64,000 nt of DNA, from positions 62,001-126,000 of the forward strand of contig NZ_JAUYNT010000005.1 of assembly GCF_030698175.1 (NCBI RefSeq), written 5' to 3'. This document shows positions 48,284 through 56,955 of this stretch, piece by piece; the stretch's first letter is position 1; each line of letters opens with the position of its first letter. Position numbers and translations under genes: made by a program. The notes below the pieces were generated by a model. That model made no database searches. It saw only the letters and a program-made list of their open reading frames with translations, and was not told the DNA's origin. Source of the DNA: Pseudomonas sp. (lineage in GTDB: Bacteria > Pseudomonadota > Gammaproteobacteria > Pseudomonadales > Pseudomonadaceae).

Positions 48284-49543
48284 TTAGAAGCGCCAGGTCG
48301 CCTGGCCGGCGAGGGAGTGGGCGGCGTTATTGAAGTCGGCCTGGTAGCGGCCTTTGCCGGCTTCACTGTTGTTGACGCTGACTTCTTCCTCTTGCAGGTA
48401 TACATAGGCCAGGTCGAGGGTCAGGTTGTCGGTTGGGCTGTAGCCGGCGCCCAGGGCGAACACGTATCTGTCGCCGCTGGGAATGCGTGGCGAGCGGTCG
48501 GTGTTGTTGCTGGGCGTGGGGTCGAAGGCCAAGCCGCTGCGCAGCACCCATTGGTTGTTGAGTTGATAGGACAGGCCGGCGGCGTAGCTGCGGGTGTCGT
48601 GCCAGTTTTGCTCTTCGACGACTTCCTGGAAGATCGGCGAGCCATTGCCTGGCGATTTGATCACCACCTCCTGGAAGCGGCTCCAGCGCGTCCAGGTGTA
48701 GCCGGCGTAACCGGTCCACTGCGAGTCGAATTGGTGGGTCACCGACAGCTCGAAGGTTTCCGGGGTGGTCAGTTCGAGTGAGCCGTCGTATTTGCCGGCC
48801 GGGACTATGCCGTTGGCGATGTCGGTGTTTTTCACGTCGCCCTCCAGCGTGTAATCCACTTTTGAGCGGTAGCTCAGGCCCAGGCGGGTGCTGTCGGTGG
48901 CTTGAAACATCACGCCGAGGTTGTAGCCGTAACCCCAGTCGTCGCCGCTGACTTTGTACTCGCCGTCGCGAAACACTGCAGGCGCTGGGTTGACCGCGCT
49001 GGAAAGCGTGCCTTCGGCGTGGTTGGCGCTGATGCCGGCACCGAACGACCACTGCTCGTTAAGTTTGTAACTCAGGGTTGGCTGGATCGAGACCACGCTC
49101 AGATCGCTGTCTTTGGCGAAGCGCCGGCCCTCAAAGTTGTTTTCGTATTCGGTGGCTAGGCCGAAGGGGGCGTACACGCCGATACCGAAGTGCCAGTTGT
49201 CATCCAGGGGTTTGACGTAATAGCCAAAGGGGATGGCGGTGAGCGGCACCATGTCGCCGTGGTTACTGCCGTTGAAGTTCGATGAGGCGTTGCTGATATC
49301 GCTGCTGGCGCTGATCAGTGCCATGCCGCCGGACACCTGCTCGCCCAGATAGCTCATGCCGGCCGGGTTGCCGTATACCGTTGAGGCGTCCAGGGCGCTG
49401 GATGAGCGGCCGGAAAAAGCGGTGCCCATGGCGCTGGCGCTTTGCTCGTTAAGGGCAAAGCCGCCGGCAAAGGCTGGGCTGCTGAGCAGGGCAAAAACTG
49501 CAGAAATGCTTAGGCGAGTGGTGATGCAGGCTGGCTTGGTCAA
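48284..49543 (-). CDS. OmpP1/FadL family outer-membrane transporter
   Basis: A 419-residue beta-barrel. Signal peptide to SSPAFA, then the FadL hatch start GGFALNEQSASAMGTAFSG and NPAGMSYL; the C-terminal residue is Phe (GQATWRF), the outer-membrane sorting signal. FadL-type proteins let long-chain fatty acids or other hydrophobic compounds cross the outer membrane. The start codon appears to be TTG at 49543, 5 bases after GGACA; no ATG fits. The actual ligand is unknown. Confidence 0.9.
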   Translation of the reverse strand: MTKPACITTRLSISAVFALLSSPAFAGGFALNEQSASAMGTAFSGRSSSALDASTVYGNPAGMSYLGEQVSGGMALISASSDISNASSNFNGSNHGDMVPLTAIPFGYYVKPLDDNWHFGIGVYAPFGLATEYENNFEGRRFAKDSDLSVVSIQPTLSYKLNEQWSFGAGISANHAEGTLSSAVNPAPAVFRDGEYKVSGDDWGYGYNLGVMFQATDSTRLGLSYRSKVDYTLEGDVKNTDIANGIVPAGKYDGSLELTTPETFELSVTHQFDSQWTGYAGYTWTRWSRFQEVVIKSPGNGSPIFQEVVEEQNWHDTRSYAAGLSYQLNNQWVLRSGLAFDPTPSNNTDRSPRIPSGDRYVFALGAGYSPTDNLTLDLAYVYLQEEEVSVNNSEAGKGRYQADFNNAAHSLAGQATWRF

Positions 49544-49604
49544 GGCGCTGTCCGTTGTTTTTAATGGACGTGCAAGCCTAATAAGATCGAGACGGATGTC
49601 TAGC

Positions 49605-49803
49605 TATAATGATTTTTCGGGCGGTTTTTGCCGAGGTTTTATTGATTTAATTCCGGCTAATGTCGTCTAATTTCTTTAAATTCCGACAAATTTCTGTAAT
49701 TGCTGGATATGCATCCTGAAACATTTTACTGGCCGATTGGTCAGCTAGCGGCTCGACTAAAAGTTTTTTTAGCGCGGCTAGCGACCGCCTCAGGCGGTTT
49801 TTT
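49605..49803 (+). ncRNA. Candidate small transcript with orphan terminator
   Basis: In the 461-bp gap between the FadL-type gene and the first sensor kinase, an intrinsic terminator (CCGCCT-C-AGGCGG-TTTTTT, 49785-49803) points in the plus direction with no gene before it. A TATAAT at 49605-49610 could start an RNA of about 190 nt. The -35 is poor. No protein reading frame of quality exists here; a 103-codon minus ORF is probably chance. Confidence 0.3.
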
Positions 49804-50004
49804 GCCGGCCTGCGGCTGTCTCTGACGGGCAATTTAAATGGCCGTTGTGGTTGCGTTCGATTGTCGCTATCGACAGTATTGGCGGGCCTTGGCGCCCAGT
49901 CGGAGGCTGCTAGGCTCAGGGTCTTTTGGATTAATTTATGTTGCGTTGCAGCAATCATTCGGGCGCGGTCCTGGTGAATGCTGGCAATGTTGTGAGTGGG
50001 TTTG

Positions 50005-52404
50005 ATGCGTTATTTTTTGTTCTTACTGTTAAGCCTGTCGCCGGTGTTTGCCGGCGCTGTTGATTTTGATGAACACACCCGGCAGCTGCCGCTCGGGCAG
50101 CAGATGGCGGTGTTTGAAGACGTGCGCGGCGACGTCAGTATCGAGGATGTCAGCTCGCCAGCGCTGGCCGAGGCTTTTCATCGTCATCAAAAGCCGGTGC
50201 TGAATGCCGGCTATTCGCGCTCGGTGTACTGGCTGCAACTGGACCTGAATTACCGCCCGCAAACCCGCAGCGGTCAGCAACCCTGGCTGCTTGAAGTGGC
50301 CTATCCGCCGCTCGATCAAATCGAGTTATACCTGCCCAATGGGCGCGGCGGTTTTCAGTTGGCCCAGCGCACTGGCGACTCGCTGCCGTTTGCCAGTCGG
50401 CAGATCGCGCAAAACAATTATCTGTTCGAGCTCAACCTGCAACCCAATCAGCCGCAGCGCCTGTATTTGCGGGTGCAAAGTCAGGGCTCGGTGATAGTGC
50501 CGTTGACGTTGTGGTCGCCCACCGCCTATTTGGAGGAGTTGCCGGCGCGCATCTATGTGCTCGGTATCATCTACGGCGTGCTGTTGGTGATGCTGATCTA
50601 CAACCTGTTTATCTTTCTCAGCGTGCGCGACAGCAGTTACTTCTATTACATCGTCTATATCGCCGCCTTTGGGCTTTATCAGGTCTCGGTGAATGGCGCC
50701 GGCATCGAGTATTTCTGGCCCAATAGCCCCTGGTGGGCGAATGCCGCGACACCGTTTTTAATTGGCTTGGCGGCCCTGTCTGGTTGCCAGTTCGCCCGCA
50801 GTTTCTTGCACACCCGCGAGCACAGTCCTTGGGTTGATCGGCTGTTGTTGCTGTTGATGGCGACCGGCCTGCTGGTGATGCTGCTGGCCTTGTTTGCCAG
50901 CTACGCCCTGGCCCTGCGTTTGGCCACCGGCTTGGCGCTGCTGTTCGTGGTGGTGATCTTGCTGGCCGGCGTGCTCGCCTGGCGGCGCGGCTTGCGGGTG
51001 GCGCGTTACTTTATCTTCGCCTGGAGCGCGTTTTTGCTCGGTGGCCTGGTCAATACTCTGATGGTGCTGGGCTTGCTGCCCAACTCGTTTTTGACCATGT
51101 ACGCCAGCCAGATCGGCTCGGCGCTGGAGGTCGGCTTGTTGTCGCTGGCCCTGGCCGACCGCATCAATGTGATGAAGGAGGAGCGCGCCGGCTTGCTGCA
51201 GCAAAATGCCCGCGAGCTGGCGCAGCTCAACCGCGAGCTGGCCAACAGCAACCGGCTCAAAGATGAGTTTTTGGCCACGGTCACCCACGAGCTGCGCACG
51301 CCGATGAATGGGGTGATCGGCTCCCTTGAGCTGATGCAAACGCTGCCGCTGGACATTGAACTGGCGCAATACCAGAAGACCGCCGCCAGCTCGGCGCGCG
51401 ACATGATGCGCATGGTTAACGATATTTTGGCCTTGACCGAGTTGCAGGCCGGCAAGCTGTACGCACAAAACAGCATGTTCAGCTTGCGCGCCTGGCTGAA
51501 CAGCTTGCGGGTCAGGTACGCCCCGCAGGCCGAAGAAAAAGACTTGAACCTGCGCCTGGAACTGGATGAAAAACTCCCCGATACCCTGCAGGGCGATGCC
51601 GGCAAACTGAGCCAGTGCGTCGGTTATTTGCTCGATAACGCCCTCAAGTTCACCGCTGCCGGCAGCGTCACGCTGCGAATCAAGCGGCGGCCGAGCAAAA
51701 ACGGCGTATTGGGGCTGCATATCGAGGTGCAAGACAGCGGCATCGGTTTCAATCCGGCGACGGCGGCGCCCCTGTATCAGCGCTTCCAGCAGCTCGATAG
51801 CTCGCTAACCCGTGAGTACAGTGGGCTGGGAGTGGGCTTGGCAATTTGTCGGCAGCTGATCGAGTTGCTCGGTGGTAGCCTCAGCCATCAGTCGCAGCCG
51901 GGGCAGGGCAGTTGCTTCTTGCTCACGGTGGAATTTGATTTGCTCACCCAGTCGCGCTCGTCTGTCGCGCCAGTGCCGCGCACGCCGGGGCCGCAAGTGC
52001 GTCAGCCGGCCGAGTGCAAGGTGCTGATCGTCGAAGACAACGCGATCAATCAGCTGGTCTTGCGCGGTATGTTGCTCAAGCTCGGCTATCAGGTGCGCTG
52101 CGCCGACAACGGTGCCGCCGCATTGGATCTGCTGCGTGGTGAGGCGGTCGATGCGGTGCTGCTCGACTGCCAGATGCCGGTCATGGATGGCTTTGCCACC
52201 TGCCGCGCCTTGCGCTTGTTGCCCGATTGCAGCGAGCTGCCGGTGCTGGCGGTCACCGCCCATAGCCATAGCGGTGATCGTGAACGCTGCCTGGCCGCCG
52301 GCATGAGTGATTACCTGACCAAACCGCTGAAGTTCGACACCCTGCAAGTGGTGTTGCACGACTGGCTGCTGTGCCAGGCCCCCTTGCCTCAGGCCACGAC
52401 ATGA
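50005..52404 (+). CDS. ladS: LadS-type hybrid sensor kinase, first copy
   Basis: A 799-residue inner-membrane hybrid kinase. Order: signal peptide (to FAGA), 7TMR-DISMED2 periplasmic sensor (about 25-170), seven membrane helices of 7TMR-DISM_7TM (about 185-390), HisKA with His428 in THELRTPMNG, HATPase (LLDNALKF, DSGIGF, GLGVGLAICRQL) and a receiver with Asp721 in LLDCQMPVMDG and the acidic pair in VEDN. This is the LadS architecture, which in P. aeruginosa feeds the Gac/Rsm system and answers calcium; the position next to thiD also fits ladS. ATG 50005 is chosen; GTG 49996 is possible. It overlaps the next gene by 4 bp. Confidence 0.85.
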   Translation: MRYFLFLLLSLSPVFAGAVDFDEHTRQLPLGQQMAVFEDVRGDVSIEDVSSPALAEAFHRHQKPVLNAGYSRSVYWLQLDLNYRPQTRSGQQPWLLEVAYPPLDQIELYLPNGRGGFQLAQRTGDSLPFASRQIAQNNYLFELNLQPNQPQRLYLRVQSQGSVIVPLTLWSPTAYLEELPARIYVLGIIYGVLLVMLIYNLFIFLSVRDSSYFYYIVYIAAFGLYQVSVNGAGIEYFWPNSPWWANAATPFLIGLAALSGCQFARSFLHTREHSPWVDRLLLLLMATGLLVMLLALFASYALALRLATGLALLFVVVILLAGVLAWRRGLRVARYFIFAWSAFLLGGLVNTLMVLGLLPNSFLTMYASQIGSALEVGLLSLALADRINVMKEERAGLLQQNARELAQLNRELANSNRLKDEFLATVTHELRTPMNGVIGSLELMQTLPLDIELAQYQKTAASSARDMMRMVNDILALTELQAGKLYAQNSMFSLRAWLNSLRVRYAPQAEEKDLNLRLELDEKLPDTLQGDAGKLSQCVGYLLDNALKFTAAGSVTLRIKRRPSKNGVLGLHIEVQDSGIGFNPATAAPLYQRFQQLDSSLTREYSGLGVGLAICRQLIELLGGSLSHQSQPGQGSCFLLTVEFDLLTQSRSSVAPVPRTPGPQVRQPAECKVLIVEDNAINQLVLRGMLLKLGYQVRCADNGAAALDLLRGEAVDAVLLDCQMPVMDGFATCRALRLLPDCSELPVLAVTAHSHSGDRERCLAAGMSDYLTKPLKFDTLQVVLHDWLLCQAPLPQATT

Positions 52405-54869
52405 ACGGCGTGGCGCGGCTGCTTGGCCGGCGCTTGAATGCTTGGCTGTTGTTGTTGCTGCTGGGGCTGCCATCGTTGGCGGCGGCGGTTAGTTTTGATG
52501 AGTACACGCGCAAGCTGCCGCTGGGCTCTGAACTGCAGTTTTTTGAGGATGTTCGTGGCAGCGCGACCATTGCCGATGTCAGCTCGGCGGCGCTTGACGA
52601 CAGTTTTCGCCAGTCAAAAGCCGCGGTGCTGAATGCCGGCTACACCCGTTCGGCCTACTGGCTGCGGGTTGATTTTGACTATCAGCCGCAGCAGGCCCAG
52701 GGGCAGAAATCCTGGCTGCTCGATTTGGCCTACCCGCCGCTCGATCATGTCGATCTCTACGTCCCTGACGGCCAGGGCGGTTATCAACTGGCCAGTCGCA
52801 GCGGAGATTTCTGGCCATTTAGCCAGCGACAAATCAAGCAGAGCAGTTTTTTGTTTGATTTGTCGCTGCAGCCGGCGCAACCGCTGCGGGTCTATATGCG
52901 AGTGCAAACCGCCGGCTCGCTGCAGACTCCCCTGACCCTGTGGGCGCCCACCGCCTACCTGGAAGACCTCACGGGGCACACCTATTTGCTCGGCATCATC
53001 TATGGCGTGATGCTGGTGATGTTGCTCTACAACCTGTTTATTTACCTCAGCGTGCGCGACGCCAGCTACCTCTATTACATCTTCTATATCGCCGCGATTG
53101 GCCTCTATCAGGCCACCTCCAATGGTGTTGCCGCACAGTATCTGTGGCCCGATAGTCCGGGCATCGCCAACGCCGCGCCGCCGTTTTTGCTCGGTGCCAC
53201 GGCGCTCTGTGGTTCGCAGTTTGTGCGCAGCTTTCTGCATACGCGGGCCTTCAGTCGCGGCCTCGATCTGGCGTTAAAGCTGGTGATGTTTTGCGGTTTT
53301 AGCCTGATCCTGCTGACCCTCAGTATCGGCTACGCCACGCCGCTGAAGTTGGCGCCGTATGTGGCCTTGCCCTTTTTGCTGGTGTGCTTGACCGCCGGGG
53401 TGAGTGCCTGGCGTCGCGGGCTACGAGTGGCACGCTATTTTTTGCTGGCCTGGAGTGCGTTTTTAATTGGCGGTTTGATCTACACCCTGATGGTGCTGGG
53501 CTACTTGCCGAATATGTTTCTCACTCTGTATGCCAGCCAAATTGGCGCGGCCATGGAGGTGGCGCTGTTGTCGCTGGCCCTGGCCGACCGGATCAACGTG
53601 ATGAAGGAGGAGCGCGGGCAGATTCTGCAAGAGTCCAGCCGCAAACTGGAGGGCCTGAACCGACAACTGGCGGTCAGCAATCAGCTCAAGGACGAGTTTT
53701 TGGCCACTGTCTCCCATGAGCTGCGCACCCCCATGAACGGGGTAATCGGCTCGCTGGAGTTGATGCAAACCCTAGAAATGAGTACGGAGCTGGCGCAGTA
53801 CCAAAGCATCGCCGCCACCTCGGCGCGTGACATGCTGCAGATGGTCAGCGACATGCTGATGCTCACCGAGTTGCAAGCCGGCCGGCAGTATTGCGGTCAT
53901 GCGCCGTTCAGCTTGCGCGGTTTGATCGAACACCAGCGCACCCAGTTTGCCGCCCGCGCGGCGGCCAAGGGCCTGACCTTTAAGGTTGAACTCAATCACC
54001 GGTTGCCCGATACCCTGGAGGGCGACGCCAGCAAACTGGGTCAGTGCATCAGTTATCTGCTGGATAACGCGATCAAATTTACCCGCGAGGGTGGCGTTAG
54101 CCTGCAGGTCGAGGCGCTGCAGCGCAGCGACTCGGGCCTGCAGCTGGAGATTCAAGTCAGCGACAGCGGCGAGGGTTTTGACACCCCGCCCGACGGCAAG
54201 CTGTACCAGCAATTCCTGCAACTGGATGGCTCGCTAACCCGTGAGCATGGCGGCTTGGGCATCGGCTTGGCGATTTGCCGGCAACTGATCGAGTTGCTCG
54301 GCGGCACCTTGACGCACCAGTCGACCCCCGGCCGTGGCAGTCAGTTTCAGTTGCGACTGCCGCTGGGTTTGCCCGGCAGTCAGCCGAGTGTCGCCAGTCT
54401 CAGCGTATTGCCGCAAGCGCTGCGCCCGCAGGGTCTGGCGTTGCGTACACCGGCAGAGTGCCGGGTGTTGTTGGTGGAAAACCAATTGATCGACCAGCTG
54501 TTGCTGCGCGGCATGCTGCTCAAGCTCGGCTATCAGGTGCGCTGCGCCGAAAATGGCGCGGCGGCCCTCGAGTCATTGCGCAAAAGTCCAACCGATGCGC
54601 TGCTGATCGATTGCCAGATGCCCCAGGCCGATGCGTTTGCCATCTGCCGGGCGCTGCGTAAATTGCCTGGTTGCGTGACCTTGCCGGTATTGGCAATCAG
54701 CCAGAATGCCCAAGGCGGCGAGCGCGAACGCTGCATCGCGGCGGGCATGAGCGAGGTGCTGAGCAAGCCGGTGAAGTTCGACGCCTTGCAAGACTGCCTG
54801 CACGACTGGTTGCTGTGTCGCCCGGCGGCACTGCCCGAGCCGCCCGAGCCGCCCGTCACGCCGGCTTAA
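52401..54869 (+). CDS. LadS-type hybrid sensor kinase, second copy with altered receiver
   Basis: An 822-residue paralogue of the gene just upstream, with the same order: signal peptide (to LAAA), DISMED2, seven helices, HisKA with His439 in SHELRTPMNG, HATPase (LLDNAIKF, DSGEGF, GLGIGLAICRQL) and receiver. The receiver keeps the phospho-acceptor Asp737 (IDCQMPQADAF) and Lys (LSKPVKF) but has VENQ where copy one has VEDN, so the metal-binding acid is Asn694, and MDG has become ADA. The receiver may therefore phosphorylate poorly. The ATGA overlap makes the two genes co-translated; they arose by tandem duplication. Confidence 0.85.
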   Translation: MNGVARLLGRRLNAWLLLLLLGLPSLAAAVSFDEYTRKLPLGSELQFFEDVRGSATIADVSSAALDDSFRQSKAAVLNAGYTRSAYWLRVDFDYQPQQAQGQKSWLLDLAYPPLDHVDLYVPDGQGGYQLASRSGDFWPFSQRQIKQSSFLFDLSLQPAQPLRVYMRVQTAGSLQTPLTLWAPTAYLEDLTGHTYLLGIIYGVMLVMLLYNLFIYLSVRDASYLYYIFYIAAIGLYQATSNGVAAQYLWPDSPGIANAAPPFLLGATALCGSQFVRSFLHTRAFSRGLDLALKLVMFCGFSLILLTLSIGYATPLKLAPYVALPFLLVCLTAGVSAWRRGLRVARYFLLAWSAFLIGGLIYTLMVLGYLPNMFLTLYASQIGAAMEVALLSLALADRINVMKEERGQILQESSRKLEGLNRQLAVSNQLKDEFLATVSHELRTPMNGVIGSLELMQTLEMSTELAQYQSIAATSARDMLQMVSDMLMLTELQAGRQYCGHAPFSLRGLIEHQRTQFAARAAAKGLTFKVELNHRLPDTLEGDASKLGQCISYLLDNAIKFTREGGVSLQVEALQRSDSGLQLEIQVSDSGEGFDTPPDGKLYQQFLQLDGSLTREHGGLGIGLAICRQLIELLGGTLTHQSTPGRGSQFQLRLPLGLPGSQPSVASLSVLPQALRPQGLALRTPAECRVLLVENQLIDQLLLRGMLLKLGYQVRCAENGAAALESLRKSPTDALLIDCQMPQADAFAICRALRKLPGCVTLPVLAISQNAQGGERERCIAAGMSEVLSKPVKFDALQDCLHDWLLCRPAALPEPPEPPVTPA

Positions 54870-54912
54870 AACATGGCTCTGTACCAGTTACCTGTTGGAT
54901 GTCACACACTTC

Positions 54913-54965
54913 GTAGGAGGGGCTTTAGCCGCGACCAAAGCCATCGCGGCTAAAGCCCCTTCTAC
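54913..54965. repeat. REP-like inverted repeat
   Basis: GTAGGAGGGGCTTTAGCCGC... paired with ...GCGGCTAAAGCCCCTTCTAC: same family as 23143-23194 with one mismatch. It follows the second kinase; the remaining sequence to 55155 shows no gene or clear promoter. Confidence 0.85.
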
Positions 54966-55155
54966 AAAAGCTGTAGCCTGCGCAACGCATAACTGGGACA
55001 TAGCCTAAATCATCGTCCTGGGAGCCTAAAGAGGCGGCTCTTTAGGCACTTATGGCGCTTTTCGTTGCCGCGCAATCCGGTTTCACTGGTTTAACTACTA
55101 GGTCAGTACTCAGTGTTGGGGGGCTGGCCAGATTTAATCCTTTGCCGAGGTCGCC

Positions 55156-56805
55156 ATGAGTCTGCAGCCGTTTGCCGAAACCCATGAAGTGTTCAATCAG
55201 GTGCCATCGTTGGACGGCGCCAATCTCTACCGTATCGACCTGCCGTTGCAGGAGTGGACTAAGCGCTTCGGCGGTGGCTGGGCCGAACAGCGCCTGGATG
55301 CCTATGGCGCCTTGGCCGGTGGCCCGCTGATGGCGGCCGGGTTTCTCGCCAACGAGAACAAGCCGGTATTCAAAAGCCACGACCGTTACGGCAACCGGAT
55401 CGATCTGGTGGAGTTCCACCCGGCCTATCACCAGCTGATGAGCCGCGCCATCGAACATGGTATTCCGTCTCTGCCCTGGACCGACCCGCGCGATGGCGCC
55501 CAGGTGGCCCGCGCCGCACTGAATTATCTGCACAACCAGCCGGAGGCCGGCAATGCCTGCCCGCTGACCATGACCTACGCCAGCGTGCCGGCCCTCAAGC
55601 TGCAACCCGAGCTGGCTGAAATCTGGCTGCCGAAGATTCTCTCCGGCCAATACGACCCACGCAATCTGCCGATGGAGCAAAAGACCGGGGTCACCATCGG
55701 CATGGCCATGACCGAGAAGCAGGGCGGCACCGATGTGCGCGCCAACACCACCAAGGCCCATCCCGTCGGTGCGGGCGGGCCGGGCCAGGCCTATGAGCTG
55801 GTGGGGCACAAGTGGTTCTGCTCGGCGCCGATGTGCGATGCGTTTTTGACCCTGGCCTACACCGACAAGGGCCTGACCTGCTTTCTGCTGCCACGGCATA
55901 GGCCGGACGGTACGCGCAATGAGTTCTATATCCAGCGGCTGAAAAACAAACTGGGCAACTGGGCCAACGCCTCCAGCGAGGTGGAGTTCCGTGGCGCCCT
56001 GGCCTGGATGGTCGGCGAAGAAGGCCGCGGTGTGCCGACCATCATCGAGATGGTATCGCTGACCCGTTTCGACTGCATGATCGGCTCCAGCAGCCTGATG
56101 CGCCAAGCCCTGACCCAGGCCACTCACCACTGCGCCCATCGGCAAGTCAGCGGGCGGCGACTCACTGAGCAACCCTTGATGCAAAACGTGCTGGCCGATC
56201 TGGCCCTGGAAAGCGAAGCGGCGCTGGCCCTGACCATGCGCCTGGGCCGCGCCCTGGACCACCCGCAGGACGAGCAAGAGCAAAAGTTCACCCGGCTGGT
56301 CACGGCGATTGGCAAGTATTGGATCTGCAAGCGCGCGCCGGCGATGATCAACGAGGCCGCCGAATGCATGGGCGGCGCCGGCTATGTCGAGGACAGCATA
56401 CTGCCGCGCTTGTACCGCGAAGCGCCGGTCAACTCGACCTGGGAAGGCTCGGGCAATGTGCAATGCCTGGATGTGTTGCGCGCCCTGTCGAAAGAACCTG
56501 GCGTACTTGAGGTGTTGTTTAACGAGTTGGGCGATGGCCACGGCGATGCACGCCTGCAAGCACAGATTCGCACGCTTAAGCGCGCCTTCGCCGACCAAGA
56601 CGACATCCAGTACCGCGCCCGCCAATTGACTGAAGACGTAGCCATCGCCCTGCAGGCCAAACTGCTGCTGGAGGCCGGCAACAGCACCGTCAGCGACGGC
56701 TTTATCGCCAGCCGTTTGGAGCACGGCGGCCGCGTTTACGGCACCCTTCCGCGTGGCGTCGATGCCGTCGCCTTGTTGGCGCGCAGCAGCCCACAGTTGG
56801 CGTAG
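55156..56805 (+). CDS. AidB-like acyl-CoA dehydrogenase
   Basis: A 549-residue flavoprotein of the acyl-CoA dehydrogenase superfamily. AMTEKQGGTDVR is the FAD/substrate loop, and ECMGGAGYVEDSILPRLYREAPVNS with WEGSGNVQCLDVLR are the AidB-type C-terminal marks (given in parts: ECMGGAGYVEDS, LYREAPVNSTWEGSGN). AidB of E. coli is induced by alkylation and also binds DNA; Pseudomonas members are usually annotated as isovaleryl-CoA-dehydrogenase-like. The true substrate is uncertain. The TetR regulator often found beside it in Pseudomonas is not present here. Confidence 0.88.
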   Translation: MSLQPFAETHEVFNQVPSLDGANLYRIDLPLQEWTKRFGGGWAEQRLDAYGALAGGPLMAAGFLANENKPVFKSHDRYGNRIDLVEFHPAYHQLMSRAIEHGIPSLPWTDPRDGAQVARAALNYLHNQPEAGNACPLTMTYASVPALKLQPELAEIWLPKILSGQYDPRNLPMEQKTGVTIGMAMTEKQGGTDVRANTTKAHPVGAGGPGQAYELVGHKWFCSAPMCDAFLTLAYTDKGLTCFLLPRHRPDGTRNEFYIQRLKNKLGNWANASSEVEFRGALAWMVGEEGRGVPTIIEMVSLTRFDCMIGSSSLMRQALTQATHHCAHRQVSGRRLTEQPLMQNVLADLALESEAALALTMRLGRALDHPQDEQEQKFTRLVTAIGKYWICKRAPAMINEAAECMGGAGYVEDSILPRLYREAPVNSTWEGSGNVQCLDVLRALSKEPGVLEVLFNELGDGHGDARLQAQIRTLKRAFADQDDIQYRARQLTEDVAIALQAKLLLEAGNSTVSDGFIASRLEHGGRVYGTLPRGVDAVALLARSSPQLA

Positions 56806-56840
56806 GGCGGAGAACCGCGCAGCCGTTGCCCACCGGCTTT

Positions 56841-56926
56841 GTAGGGGGGGGGCTTTAGCCGCGACCAGCGCAGCCGCAGGTGTTGCTCGGCAGCGCAAAA
56901 AGCATCGCGGCTAAAGCCTGTCCCAC
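56841..56926. repeat. REP-like inverted repeat, extended form
   Basis: GTAGGGGGGGGGCTTTAGCC at the left and ATCGCGGCTAAAGCCTGTCCCAC at the right with about 40 bp between. It lies between the converging acyl-CoA dehydrogenase and cusA genes and is more degenerate than the other two copies. Confidence 0.75.
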
Positions 56927-56955
56927 GTATCCATTTCGCCAGGGCCCACGCATTT

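Noticed and set aside
49647..49958. 103-codon minus-strand frame in the gap before the sensor kinase
   Set aside because: No ribosome site, no recognised family, overlaps a plus-strand terminator; probably chance.
55042..56898. Minus-strand 618-codon open frame opposite the acyl-CoA dehydrogenase
   Set aside because: Shadow of a conserved gene, no recognisable motif, no ribosome site.
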